Source: JACDEA01 sp963742585 (GTDB lineage: Bacteria > Actinomycetota > Acidimicrobiia > Acidimicrobiales > JACDEA01). From it: a DNA stretch of 64,000 bases. Below the pieces are notes generated by a model that worked only from the letters and a program-made list of their open reading frames with translations, ran no database searches and was not told the origin of the DNA. Each line of letters opens with the position of its first letter. The stretch's first letter is position 1. This document shows, in pieces, positions 26,342 through 35,279 of this stretch. The stretch is taken from contig CAVUMI010000009.1 of assembly GCA_963742585.1 (NCBI GenBank), positions 868,001 to 932,000 on the forward strand, in the 5' to 3' direction. The position numbers and the translations under genes were made by a program.

Positions 26342-26889
26342 TAGAAGGGTGCGTTGGCAGCGCGGCCCGGGGTCGTGACGACGCCCTGGTCGGTGCGAGC
26401 CAGCGAGAGGTATAGGCCCTGGAACGTCTGGAAGTAGACGACCTGCTCGGCCTCCGCCGGCGTCAACGCCAGCACGAAGGTCGTCGGTACGCCTGCCGCC
26501 GCAGCACTGACATGCAGCACCTCGATGTCGGACAGGATCAGCTTGGCCACCGGCGTGGGAGCGAGGTTGGGCTTGGGCGCCGGGTCGTTCGGCTTGATGG
26601 TGCCGAACACGTTTACCTTGTCCTTGGCCTTCACGAACCCAGCGACGCCCGAGACATAGGGCATCTGCACGGCGAGCGCCTGCTTCCCGCTGGGGATCTC
26701 GAAGCTCGGAAGGGTCGCCCCAGCGGCGACTACATCACCAGCTTTGGCGACGGGCACCGTGGCGGCGGTGTTCACCTTGGACGAGCCGCCGTCGTCGCCG
26801 GAGCGGACGGCGAGAAACGCCAGGCTGGCGCCGACGACGAATACCGCGGCACCGATGAGGATGAGCATTGTGGACCGGTTCTTTCCCAT
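26341..26889 (-). CDS. cpaB: CpaB/RcpC-like Tad pilus protein, system 2
   Basis: 182 residues, shorter than the system 1 protein. N-terminal membrane helix (MLILIGAAVFVVGASLAFLAV), then a region aligning with the C-terminal CpaB half: ALAVQMPYVSGVAGFVKAKDKVNVFGTI and FVLALTPAEAEQVVYFQTFQGLYLSL. The first part of the SAF domain seems reduced. First gene of the minus-strand Tad operon, divergent from tadE2. Confidence 0.75.
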   Translation of the reverse strand: MGKNRSTMLILIGAAVFVVGASLAFLAVRSGDDGGSSKVNTAATVPVAKAGDVVAAGATLPSFEIPSGKQALAVQMPYVSGVAGFVKAKDKVNVFGTIKPNDPAPKPNLAPTPVAKLILSDIEVLHVSAAAAGVPTTFVLALTPAEAEQVVYFQTFQGLYLSLARTDQGVVTTPGRAANAPF

Positions 26890-27044
26890 GGCGATTCAAT
26901 CGGCAGCCGCCATCCGCTCTCCATGCGCTGTTCGGGGGGTTGTCGCCTAGCTCGTCGTGACTAGGCATGAGGAGTGCATTCAGGGACCTAAACCGTCCGG
27001 GCGGGCTATGTAGCCGCGTTGCCGAGTGGTCGATCACCTCGGTG

Positions 27045-27467
27045 ATGCGCAAAAGACTGATTCGTAGAGATGAACGGGGCGCAGCGCTCGTCGAGTTCGC
27101 ACTCGTCGTGCCGCTGTTTGTCTTTGTTCTGTACGCGCTGATCGCCTTCGGGCTCGCGCTGTCCACCAAACATAAGGTCACCAACGCGGCGGCCGAAGGT
27201 GCTCGAGCTGGGGTGGGTGCCGCGGACTACGCGACCGCCACCAGCCGAGCAACATCACGGATCACCACCGTGCTCGGCGCTCCGGCCGGCCGCTACGCGG
27301 TGACGATCCCGGCCGAGGCCGCCGCGCCGTCGTGTGGCGCGGAGAAGTGCCTCAGCGTCACCATCGTGTGGGACTACCAGAACTATCCGGTGGTCCCCGA
27401 GGCGCTCGGGCTCGGCGTGGCCCTGCCTGACACGGTCAGTTCGACCGCGATCGTGGATTACTCGTGA
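27045..27467 (+). CDS. tadE: TadE-like pseudopilin, system 2
   Basis: 140 residues from the chosen ATG, giving the short leader MRKRLIRRDERG before the helix AALVEFALVVPLFVFVLYAL, with Glu at mature position 5. The frame is open to an ATG at 26967. TadE signature continues as IAFGLALSTKHKVTNAAAEGARAG. A short extracytoplasmic domain contains two Cys (PSCGAEKCLSV). Its stop overlaps the next start (GTGA). The 155 bases between cpaB2 and this start hold both divergent promoters, which I cannot place with confidence. Confidence 0.85.
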   Translation: MRKRLIRRDERGAALVEFALVVPLFVFVLYALIAFGLALSTKHKVTNAAAEGARAGVGAADYATATSRATSRITTVLGAPAGRYAVTIPAEAAAPSCGAEKCLSVTIVWDYQNYPVVPEALGLGVALPDTVSSTAIVDYS

Positions 27468-29056
27468 CGCGCCGCCTGGTGAGTCGCCGCGCGCCTCGCG
27501 ATGAACGCGGCGCCATCCTGCTCCTGTCCGTCGCCGGGGTCGTTCTGGCCATGGTTGCCTCCGCGCTGGCGGTGGATTTGGGCTTCGTGTCGCAAATGGG
27601 CCGGGAAAACCAGAAGATCGCCGACTTGGCCGCCCTCGACGGCGCCAAGGTCCTGCCCGCCGACCCGACCGCAGCCGCGGTCGCCAGCGCAGTTCGCAAC
27701 GGCTACAGCGAAACTGCGCCGATCACCGTCGAATGCGCGCCGACGACCGCCGGTCCGTTTGTCACCGGCCTGTGCGTCTCAGGCAACTCGGGCGCCGTCA
27801 AGGTGACGGTGTTGACCACGCACGAGAATGCCTTCCCGTTTGTCGGAGACGGTGTGAACGTGACGCGTGTTGCCAAGGCGGCCAAGCGCGACAACGCCGG
27901 CTTCTCGCTGGGTTCGTCGCTGGCGTCGCTCACCTCACCCACGCTGCTCAATGGCTTCATGGGCGGCATGATCGGTGGCGGGCTGAACCTCAGCTTGGTT
28001 GGATGGCAAGGGATCGCCAGCTCCACCATGACGCTGAGCGCGCTCCAGACCGAGCTTCTCGCCCTCGGCGCTGGCGTTGGCACATTCGACGAGTTGATGA
28101 CGACCGACGTGACGCTCGCGCAACTCTACGAAGCGAGCGCCAATGTGCTGAGCAACCAAGGTCTCGGATCGGCCACGGCCCTCGACACCCTCTCTCTTGC
28201 GGCGAACGGCTCGAGGTCGATGAAGCTCGGCGACCTGTTCACGATCAGCCATGGTGGTGACGCCGCTCTCGGGATGGCCTTCGACGTCTACCAGCTCGTG
28301 ACCGGGTCGGCCCAGATCGCCAACGGCGCGAACGCGGTCTCGGTATCGAATCTTGGCGTCGCCATCCCGAACGTGCTGACCACGGGTGTGAGCCTGACCG
28401 TCATCGAGCCTCCGCAGATCGCCTTTGGGCCTGTGGGAACCACGGTGAGCACCGGTCAGGTCCAGTTGGCCGTGACGCCCCAGCTGAACCTGTCGTTCAA
28501 CATCGGCTTCATCCCTGGCTATTCAGTGCAGAGCAATCTGCCCGTGACGGCGACGATCGCTGGCGCCGACGGCACCATCAAGGCGATCTCGTGCGCTGCC
28601 TCTACGACAATGACCATCACCGTCGATCCCGAGGCTGGCAGCGGGTCCATCGCCAACAACCTCGTCGTCAAGCTGCTGGGTCTCGACATCCTGACGCTGC
28701 CGGTCAGTGGCAGTTTCACGATCGCCAACCCGCCGGCGGTCGACCGCACATTCACGATGACCGCGCCGACTCCTGTGTTCTCACCGACCACGGATCACTA
28801 CGCGGGCACGTCGTTCAACTTGGGTGGCGTGACGCTGACTCCCGGCAGCCCGGTAGTCCTCGGCTTCCTGGGCTTGGGTGTGACCACGGGACAGATCGTC
28901 AACGCCGTGACCTCCCGGCTCCCCGCGGTGATGACCAACCTCGACGGCGCCATCAACACTGCGCTGAGCCCCGTGCTGCGGGCGCTGGGGCTGGGCATTG
29001 GTAATGCCGACACGACGCCGCTGGCGATCGAGTGCGGCCGGGTGGCCCTCGTCTAA
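27464..29056 (+). CDS. tadG: TadG-like surface/pilus assembly protein, system 2
   Basis: 530 residues from a GTG. The N-terminal Tad segment is RDERGAILLLSVAGVVLAMVASALAVDLGFVSQMGRENQKIADLAALDGAK, here with ADLAALDG in place of DAAALA. The rest is a large Thr/Ala/Gly-rich extracytoplasmic region with hydrophobic stretches and two Cys. It pairs with tadE2 in a two-gene plus-strand unit that ends at a strong hairpin. The mirror-image arrangement equals that of tadE-tadG in system 1. Confidence 0.8.
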   Translation: MTRRLVSRRAPRDERGAILLLSVAGVVLAMVASALAVDLGFVSQMGRENQKIADLAALDGAKVLPADPTAAAVASAVRNGYSETAPITVECAPTTAGPFVTGLCVSGNSGAVKVTVLTTHENAFPFVGDGVNVTRVAKAAKRDNAGFSLGSSLASLTSPTLLNGFMGGMIGGGLNLSLVGWQGIASSTMTLSALQTELLALGAGVGTFDELMTTDVTLAQLYEASANVLSNQGLGSATALDTLSLAANGSRSMKLGDLFTISHGGDAALGMAFDVYQLVTGSAQIANGANAVSVSNLGVAIPNVLTTGVSLTVIEPPQIAFGPVGTTVSTGQVQLAVTPQLNLSFNIGFIPGYSVQSNLPVTATIAGADGTIKAISCAASTTMTITVDPEAGSGSIANNLVVKLLGLDILTLPVSGSFTIANPPAVDRTFTMTAPTPVFSPTTDHYAGTSFNLGGVTLTPGSPVVLGFLGLGVTTGQIVNAVTSRLPAVMTNLDGAINTALSPVLRALGLGIGNADTTPLAIECGRVALV

Positions 29057-29071
29057 CGCCGACTCTTGAGC

Positions 29072-29098
29072 GTCTGCCGCCCCAGCGGGGCGGCAGAC
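29072..29098. terminator. Bidirectional hairpin terminator between tadG2 and a convergent gene
   Basis: Perfect 12-base stem (GTCTGCCGCCCC/GGGGCGGCAGAC) with a three-base loop, 15 bases after the tadG2 stop and 13 bases beyond the stop of the convergent gene at 29112-29726, so it can serve both. Confidence 0.8.
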
Positions 29099-29111
29099 CC
29101 GCAAAAGTGCT

Positions 29112-29726
29112 TCAGCGGGTGACGGGCACCGACCGCAGGAAGGCGTCCATGTCATGCCGGCCGTAGAGCCGGTGCGTGGCCGGGTGCTGCGGCGCCTTGC
29201 CCACGATGAGCGCGTCGTCTTCGGTGCGACCCCACCAACCCTCGTAGACCTGTCCGGGGCGGTGCGGGTCGGGCACCCGATGCGTGGCACGGATCGCAGT
29301 TAGCTCTGCGCCCTGCCAGGCCGGTTCGTCGAGGAAGAGGACGACATGGGGCCGCATCAGGCGGAGGGCCCAATCGAGCCGCTGGCCGTGCAGGAGCGTG
29401 GTCACACTCAAGGCCTCGCTCATCGGTGCGCCCACGACCGTGGTGGCCCAGTGGCGAATTTCGGCCCAGAACCCGAGTGGGTCCGGATAGAAGAAACCCT
29501 CGTGGGCTGCACCCAATGTGGGTGGCAGCTCGCGCCAGAGCAAGAGAGAGTCGCGCCAGGTCGGCGGCTTGGTGGTCACGAGGAGCAACCACGCGTTCAG
29601 CGCGCCGGGGGAGTCGGGCGGCCACTCGCCGGCCTGACTAAGAAGCGCCCGCTGCTGCCGGGCCGGGAGCCGCGAAGCCGCGGCGAACCGAACCAGCGGG
29701 TCGGCGGCATACAGTTCGCTCGCCAT
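29112..29726 (-). CDS. Hypothetical protein divergent from coaE
   Basis: 204 residues from ATG 29726; an alternative GTG lies at 29744. No membrane segment or known motif. The sequence is rich in Trp and His (WLLLVTTKPPTWRDSLLLWREL, HWATTVVGAPMSEAL, YEGWWGRTEDD). Its ATG and the coaE ATG share the palindrome CATG, so the two start codons overlap by two bases. I do not recognise the family. Confidence 0.6.
   Translation of the reverse strand: MASELYAADPLVRFAAASRLPARQQRALLSQAGEWPPDSPGALNAWLLLVTTKPPTWRDSLLLWRELPPTLGAAHEGFFYPDPLGFWAEIRHWATTVVGAPMSEALSVTTLLHGQRLDWALRLMRPHVVLFLDEPAWQGAELTAIRATHRVPDPHRPGQVYEGWWGRTEDDALIVGKAPQHPATHRLYGRHDMDAFLRSVPVTR
29710..29715 (+). promoter_or_regulatory. -10 element of coaE (leaderless arrangement)
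   Basis: TACAGT, a TANNNT hexamer, nine bases before the coaE ATG with no ribosome site between. The element lies inside the coding part of the divergent gene. Confidence 0.5.
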
Positions 29727-30336
29727 GATTGTCGTTGGCCTCACGGGCGGGATCGGTTCTGGTAAGTCGAGCGTCTCGGCGCGACTGGCGAGTATGGGTG
29801 CCGTTGTTATCGACGCCGATGCGATCGTACGTGAGGTTCAAGGCCCAAAGGGCGCCGCGTTTGCGCCGATCGTGGAGCATTTCGGCCCTTCCGTGGTGAG
29901 TTCGGACGGCACCCTCGACCGCCAACGCATCGCCGACCTCGTCTTCGGCAACCCCGACGAGTTGGCCGCGCTCACGGCAATCACGCACCCATTGGTAGGC
30001 GCGCGGATGGCCGAGCGGATGGCCGAGGAAGCGCAGACGGACCACATCGTGATCCTCGACATCCCGCTCCTTGTGGAGTCGAAGCGCGACTCGGGTGCCC
30101 AGTACGTCATCGTCGTCGACTGCCCGGAGGACGTCGCCGTCGAGCGGTTGGTGCGGGATCGCGGCTTCACCGAGGCCGACGCCCGGGCCCGCATGGCCGC
30201 CCAAGCCTCCCGCGAAGACCGCCTGGCCCGCGCCTCCTTCGTGATCGACAACTCCGGCTCGCTGGCCGATCTCGACGCCGAAGTCGCCCGCTGCTGGACC
30301 TGGCTCACCGAACTGACAGACGAACCGCGCCCTTGA
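29725..30336 (+). CDS. coaE: Dephospho-CoA kinase
   Basis: 203 residues. P-loop GLTGGIGSGKSSVSARL at 5-21, then the CoaE segments VIDADAIVREVQ, ITHPLVGARM and DIPLLVESKR. It phosphorylates dephospho-CoA in the last step of coenzyme A synthesis. The P-loop sits so close to the N-terminus that the start must be here, which supports a leaderless mRNA. The last five codons and the stop lie within a strong terminator hairpin. Genomic place next to uvrB is the actinobacterial norm. Confidence 0.96.
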   Translation: MIVVGLTGGIGSGKSSVSARLASMGAVVIDADAIVREVQGPKGAAFAPIVEHFGPSVVSSDGTLDRQRIADLVFGNPDELAALTAITHPLVGARMAERMAEEAQTDHIVILDIPLLVESKRDSGAQYVIVVDCPEDVAVERLVRDRGFTEADARARMAAQASREDRLARASFVIDNSGSLADLDAEVARCWTWLTELTDEPRP

Positions 30337-30351
30337 GGGCGCGGTTCGTCT
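30318..30351 (+). terminator. Terminator hairpin overlapping the end of coaE
   Basis: Perfect 15-base stem (AGACGAACCGCGCCC and its complement) around the loop TTGA, which contains the coaE stop codon TGA. It also separates coaE from the uvrB promoter 27 bases further on. Confidence 0.8.
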
Positions 30352-30377
30352 CAGTTCGGGTTGTGACACCCCTCCCG

Positions 30378-30383
30378 TAGGAT
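30378..30383 (+). promoter_or_regulatory. -10 element of uvrB (leaderless arrangement)
   Basis: TAGGAT, a near-ideal actinobacterial -10, seven bases before the uvrB ATG. The sequence TTGTGACAC stands eight bases further upstream. Confidence 0.6.
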
Positions 30384-30390
30384 TGTGGAA

Positions 30391-32412
30391 ATGCCCGAGT
30401 TCAAAGTGGTTAGTGACTTCGCGCCGGCGGGGGACCAGCCTCGGGCGATCGCGGGCCTGGCCGAGGGCATCAACCGGGGCGACCGGTTCCAGACCCTGCT
30501 GGGAATTACGGGCTCAGGGAAGTCGGCCACCATGGCGTGGACCATCGAGCAGGTCCAGAGGCCAACGCTGGTGATCGCCCCTAACAAGAGCCTCGCTGCT
30601 CAGCTGGCCAACGAGTTCCGAGAGTTCTTTCCGGAGAATCGGGTCGAGTACTTCGTCTCCTATTACGACTACTACCAGCCCGAGGCCTACATGGCCTCGA
30701 GCGACACCTACATCGAGAAGGACAGCTCGATCAACGACGAGATCGAGCGCCTCCGGCACAGCTCGACCGCCGCCCTGCTCGCCCGGCGTGACGTGATCGT
30801 GGTCGCCTCGGTCTCCTGTATCTACGGCCTCGGGTCACCCGAGCAGTACGCGGGCACGATTCTCCGTCTGGTCTCCGGCTCCACCAACGACCAGCGATTC
30901 ATCCTCCGCCGCCTCATCGAGCTCAGCTACGAGCGCAACGACATGAATCTCACCCGGGGAAAGTTCCGCGTGCGGGGCGACTGCATCGAGGTCCATCCGG
31001 CGTACGAGGAGACCGCCATCCGCGTCGAGATGTTCGGCGACGACATCGAACGCATTACCCGCTTCGACCCCGTCACCGGCGAGAGTCTCGGCGACATCGG
31101 CGACATGTCGATCTTCCCGGCAACCCATTACGTCACCGGCGAAGAGAACATGAAACGGGCGATCAGCACGATCGAGGTCGAGCTTCAAGAGCGTCTGGCG
31201 TGGTTCGAGAAGGAAGGCAAACTGCTCGAGGCCCAGCGCCTGCGCATGCGCACCCAGTACGACCTCGAGATGATGCAGGAGGTCGGCTTCTGCAACGGCA
31301 TCGAGAACTACGCGCGGCACCTCGACGGCCGGGCGCCGGGCGAAGCGCCGTACACCCTGATCGACTACTTCCCCAAGGACTATCTCCTCATCGTCGACGA
31401 GAGCCACGTCGCCGTGCCGCAGTTGCACGGCCAGTACGCGGGTGACCGCAGCCGCAAGGACGCGCTCATCGACCACGGCTTCCGCCTGCCCTCGGCCGCC
31501 GACAACCGTCCTTTGCGTTTCGACGAGTTCTACGAGCGCGTGAACCAGTGCGTGTTTCTCAGCGCCACACCCAGCCCGTACGAGATCAAGGAGTCCACCC
31601 AGGTCGTCGAGCAGATCGTGCGGCCCACAGGTCTGGTCGATCCCGAAGCCATCGTCAAGCCCACCAAGGGACAGATCGACGACCTCATCGAGAACATCAA
31701 CCAGCGGGTCGCCAAGGGCGATCGCATCCTGGTCACAACGCTCACCAAGAAGATGGCCGAGGACCTCACCGAGTACCTCCTCGAGATGGGCCTGCGCGTC
31801 CGCTACCTCCACTCCAACGTCGACACGATTCAGCGCATCGAGATCCTGCGCGACCTACGCCTCGGCGAGTTCGACGTTCTCGTCGGCATCAATCTTCTTC
31901 GGGAAGGCCTCGACCTACCGGAGGTATCCCTCGTCGCGATACTCGACGCCGACAAGGAGGGGTTCCTTCGCAGCGAGACGTCGCTCATCCAGACGATGGG
32001 CCGCGCCGCGCGCAACGTCGACGGCCAGGTGATCATGTACGCCGACAAGGTCACCGACTCGATGCAGCGCGCCCTGTCGGAGACGCAGCGGCGCCGCGCC
32101 GTGCAAACCGCATACAACGCCGAGCACGGCATCGACCCGCAGACCATCCGCAAGGCGGTTACCGACATCCTCGCTGTCCTGCGGCCGGATGGCGACGGCA
32201 CTGCGCCGCGCCCGGGCATGAATCGCCGCAACCGCCGGCGCGATCACATGAAGTCCGACTTCGCCGAGCTGCCGAAGGACGAGTTGACCCGGCTCATCCA
32301 GACACTCGAGGAAGAGATGCACGAGGCCGCCACCGACCTGCGCTTCGAATACGCCGCCCGCCTCCGCGACGAGATCCACGATCTCAAGCGAGAACTCAAA
32401 GAGGTCGTCTGA
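30391..32412 (+). CDS. uvrB: UvrABC excinuclease subunit B
   Basis: 673 residues from the ATG (a GTG two codons upstream is less likely because the -10 element would then be one base away). Walker A GITGSGKS at 38-45; the damage-inserting beta-hairpin region YYDYYQPEAY near 95; DESHV helicase box near 330; helicase motifs GRAARNVDGQVIMYAD; and the C-terminal UVR motif LIQTLEEEMHEAATDLRFEYAARLRDEI that binds UvrC. It verifies damage in nucleotide-excision repair together with UvrA and UvrC, both also in this window. Confidence 0.98.
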   Translation: MPEFKVVSDFAPAGDQPRAIAGLAEGINRGDRFQTLLGITGSGKSATMAWTIEQVQRPTLVIAPNKSLAAQLANEFREFFPENRVEYFVSYYDYYQPEAYMASSDTYIEKDSSINDEIERLRHSSTAALLARRDVIVVASVSCIYGLGSPEQYAGTILRLVSGSTNDQRFILRRLIELSYERNDMNLTRGKFRVRGDCIEVHPAYEETAIRVEMFGDDIERITRFDPVTGESLGDIGDMSIFPATHYVTGEENMKRAISTIEVELQERLAWFEKEGKLLEAQRLRMRTQYDLEMMQEVGFCNGIENYARHLDGRAPGEAPYTLIDYFPKDYLLIVDESHVAVPQLHGQYAGDRSRKDALIDHGFRLPSAADNRPLRFDEFYERVNQCVFLSATPSPYEIKESTQVVEQIVRPTGLVDPEAIVKPTKGQIDDLIENINQRVAKGDRILVTTLTKKMAEDLTEYLLEMGLRVRYLHSNVDTIQRIEILRDLRLGEFDVLVGINLLREGLDLPEVSLVAILDADKEGFLRSETSLIQTMGRAARNVDGQVIMYADKVTDSMQRALSETQRRRAVQTAYNAEHGIDPQTIRKAVTDILAVLRPDGDGTAPRPGMNRRNRRRDHMKSDFAELPKDELTRLIQTLEEEMHEAATDLRFEYAARLRDEIHDLKRELKEVV

Positions 32413-32431
32413 CTCTGACAGGCTGACGGCC

Positions 32432-33741
32432 GTGGAACGGCCGCCGGTGCACTACACGTTGACCCAAGACGGGGTGAACATCGCGTACCAGGTGTTCGGC
32501 GATGGCCCGCTCGACATCCTCTTCGTCGGCTCATGGTTCGGCCAGATCGATAACCGCTGGGACTGGCCGGGCTATCGACGCTGGTTCGAGCGGCTGGCCA
32601 CATTCGCCCGCGTCGCGGTTTTCGACAAGCGGGGCGTTGGCGCCTCCGACCCCCGCGCCGCCGCGCTCCGTCACATTGGAGGATTGGGTCAACAACACGC
32701 GCACAGTGATGGACGCGGCCGGCTTCGCCCGACCCGCGGTCGTCACCTGGACCGATGCGACGGTGGTCGGCCTCTCGCTGGCGGCGACCTTCCCGGAGCG
32801 TACGCGAGCACTTGCCATTGTCAACTGGTCCTATGACCTCTTCACGAGCACGCTGGAGCTCACCAGCGGCTTTCCCGAGTGGGGGGGCGACGAGATGCTC
32901 TCTCGGTTGCCGGCACTGGCGCCGAGCGATGCGAACAACCCCACGTTCCAGGATTGGTTCCTTCGCACGCAGCGCGCGTCGGCCGGTCCGGGCGCAGTGG
33001 CCGCCATGTACGCCATGCTCCGGGAGCTCGATGTCGAAGCCATTATTCCGCTCGTTTCGGTGCCCACGATCGTCGTGCGGCGGACAGCGCCTGCCATCGT
33101 CGGCAGAGCTGGCCAAAGAGCTTGCGCGTCTGATGCCGGATGCGAAGTACGTCGAGGTTCCCGGACAAGACATCCACTGCTGGGCCGGCGACGTCGACTT
33201 GCTGATCGATGAGGTCGAGACGTTCCTCACCGGCGCACGACCCGCCCCCAGAGTCAGATACGCGTGCTACTCGCGGTGTTGTTCACCGACATGGTGGGCT
33301 CCACGCCGAAGGCGGTCCAACTGGGCGAACGTCAGTGGCGAGCGCTACTCGATGGTCATGACCAGAGCGTTCGCTCGATCATCGCCGCCCACCAGGGCCG
33401 GGAGGTGCTGACCAAGGGTGACGAATTTCTCGTCACATTCGACGGGCCGGCACGGGCGGTCCGGTCGCACGCAGGCGATTCACACCGCGGCGGCGACGCA
33501 GGGTCTCGAGATGCGTACCGGCATACATATCGGAGAGGTCGAGTTGCGGGGTGACGACATCGCCGGTATCGCGGTCCACATCGGCGCCCGCGTTCGTGAG
33601 CTGGCTGCGCCGAACGAGATCCTTGTGAGTCGCACCGTGAAGGACCTCGTCGCCGGCTCCGGACTCGAGTTCCTGGGCCACGGTTCACATGAGCTCAAGG
33701 GCGTGCCTGACACATGGGAGTTGTACACGGTCGAGACGTGA
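32432..33741 (+). pseudogene. Broken alpha/beta hydrolase-adenylate cyclase gene (four frameshifts)
   Basis: Five reading-frame pieces join into one protein. Piece 1 (from GTG 32432) opens an alpha/beta hydrolase (FGDGPLDILFVGSWFGQID, FDKRGVGASDP). Piece 2 (to about 33090) continues TLEDWVNNTRTVMDAAG and FPERTRALAIVNWS; piece 3 (to about 33250) gives LMPDAKYVEVPGQDIHCWAG. Pieces 4 and 5 (about 33260-33741) form a class III nucleotidyl cyclase domain: LLAVLFTDMVGSTPKAVQLG, KGDEFLVTFDGPARAV, MRTGIHIGEVELRGDDIAGIAV. Breaks fall near 32670, 33090, 33250 and 33465. Hydrolase-cyclase fusions are common in actinobacteria. Four shifts suggest decay, though local sequence errors also occur in this window. 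Confidence 0.8.
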
Positions 33742-33770
33742 CGCGGACCGCCGTGATCGAGTTGGGGGCG

Positions 33771-33776
33771 TACCAT
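33771..33776 (+). promoter_or_regulatory. -10 element of the first Pro/Gly-rich gene
   Basis: TACCAT in the context GCGTACCAT, followed by a GGGGGGAGG ribosome site and ATG 33796. The same GCGTACCAT precedes the paralogous gene at 34616. Confidence 0.4.
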
Positions 33777-33795
33777 CTTAGGGGGGAGGGGCGAC

Positions 33796-34518
<723 letters not shown>

Positions 34519-34555
34519 GCGCCGACATTGCGCGCGCCGGTGCAGCAGACGTGCG

Positions 34556-34561
34556 TACCAT
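34556..34561 (+). promoter_or_regulatory. -10 element of the second Pro/Gly-rich gene
   Basis: TACCAT in the context GCGTACCAT, about 55 bases before the ATG at 34616; it repeats the element in front of paralogue 1. Confidence 0.4.
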
Positions 34562-34615
34562 TGTGCAAACGTCCGTCAACGGCTCCTCAGGAGCAGGCGT
34601 GCGCGGGGAGGCGAT

Positions 34616-35269
34616 ATGAGGACTCGGACCAGAGTGCAGGCTCGTCCTAGCCGTCGCCCGGGGGTCGACCTGCTCTTTGTACTGCTTGCCGCGATAGCCG
34701 CCGCGTTGTTCTTCCTGGTGCCTGGCGGCGGCAACCCGCTGGCTCCCAGCGTCGCGGGCGCCCAGCACTCGCCGCAGCCGGCCCCACCGCCCCCACCCCA
34801 GCACGGCGGCGGTGGTGGTGGCGGCGGGAACACCAACAGCTGCTCGTGTGTGAACGGTGTTTGCTCCGGCAACGCGTGTCCGAAGCCCGCACCGCCACCG
34901 CCGGCCTATAAGCCGCCGCCCCCACCGCCGGCCGGCAACTTCGCGCCGCCTCCGCCAGCGCGCAAGGTGACGCCGCAGCCGCAGACGGGGAGCTTCGTTC
35001 CCGCCGCGCCGGCTGCCCAGGTGGTGGCGCCGAGCATCAGCCCGACAGCGGCGCTCACCGCTGATATGCCCGCGGTGCCGGTACCCGATGCCAACGCGAC
35101 GGTCGACCCGAAACTGGTTGCCGAGACGAAGGTGAGCGGAGACGAATCGGATTCTCTGTCGAACGCAATCGCCCTTGTGCTCGTGCTGATCGCGGTCATT
35201 CTCATGGCCCTCGGCCTCCTCGGGGAATCCGGGTTCTTGCGGCCCGGGGACATTCCCACTAGCGACTGA
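34616..35269 (+). CDS. Exported Pro/Gly-rich protein with four-Cys motif, paralogue 2
   Basis: 217 residues. Same build as the preceding gene: N-terminal helix (LLFVLLAAIAAALFFLV), NPLAPSVAGAQHSPQPAPP, a Gly run, NTNSCSCVNGVCSGNACPK, then Pro-rich repeats. It differs at the C-terminus, where a second membrane helix appears (AIALVLVLIAVILMALGLL), so this copy is probably anchored at both ends. GGGGAGG stands just before the ATG. The next gene begins 11 bases after the stop, so an operon is likely. No known family recognised. Confidence 0.75.
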   Translation: MRTRTRVQARPSRRPGVDLLFVLLAAIAAALFFLVPGGGNPLAPSVAGAQHSPQPAPPPPPQHGGGGGGGGNTNSCSCVNGVCSGNACPKPAPPPPAYKPPPPPPAGNFAPPPPARKVTPQPQTGSFVPAAPAAQVVAPSISPTAALTADMPAVPVPDANATVDPKLVAETKVSGDESDSLSNAIALVLVLIAVILMALGLLGESGFLRPGDIPTSD

Positions 35270-35279
35270 GCCCTCGTTC

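Noticed and set aside
30361..30383. Possible DNA-damage promoter of the mycobacterial RecA-independent type (TTGTCRGTG-N8-TANNNT) before uvrB
   Set aside because: TTGTGACAC-N8-TAGGAT has the right spacing and a good -10, but only five of nine positions of the upstream box fit, so the case is too weak.
32429..32445. Hairpin GGCC-gtggaac-GGCC around the GTG of the broken cyclase gene
   Set aside because: A four to five base stem in 70 percent GC DNA is expected by chance.
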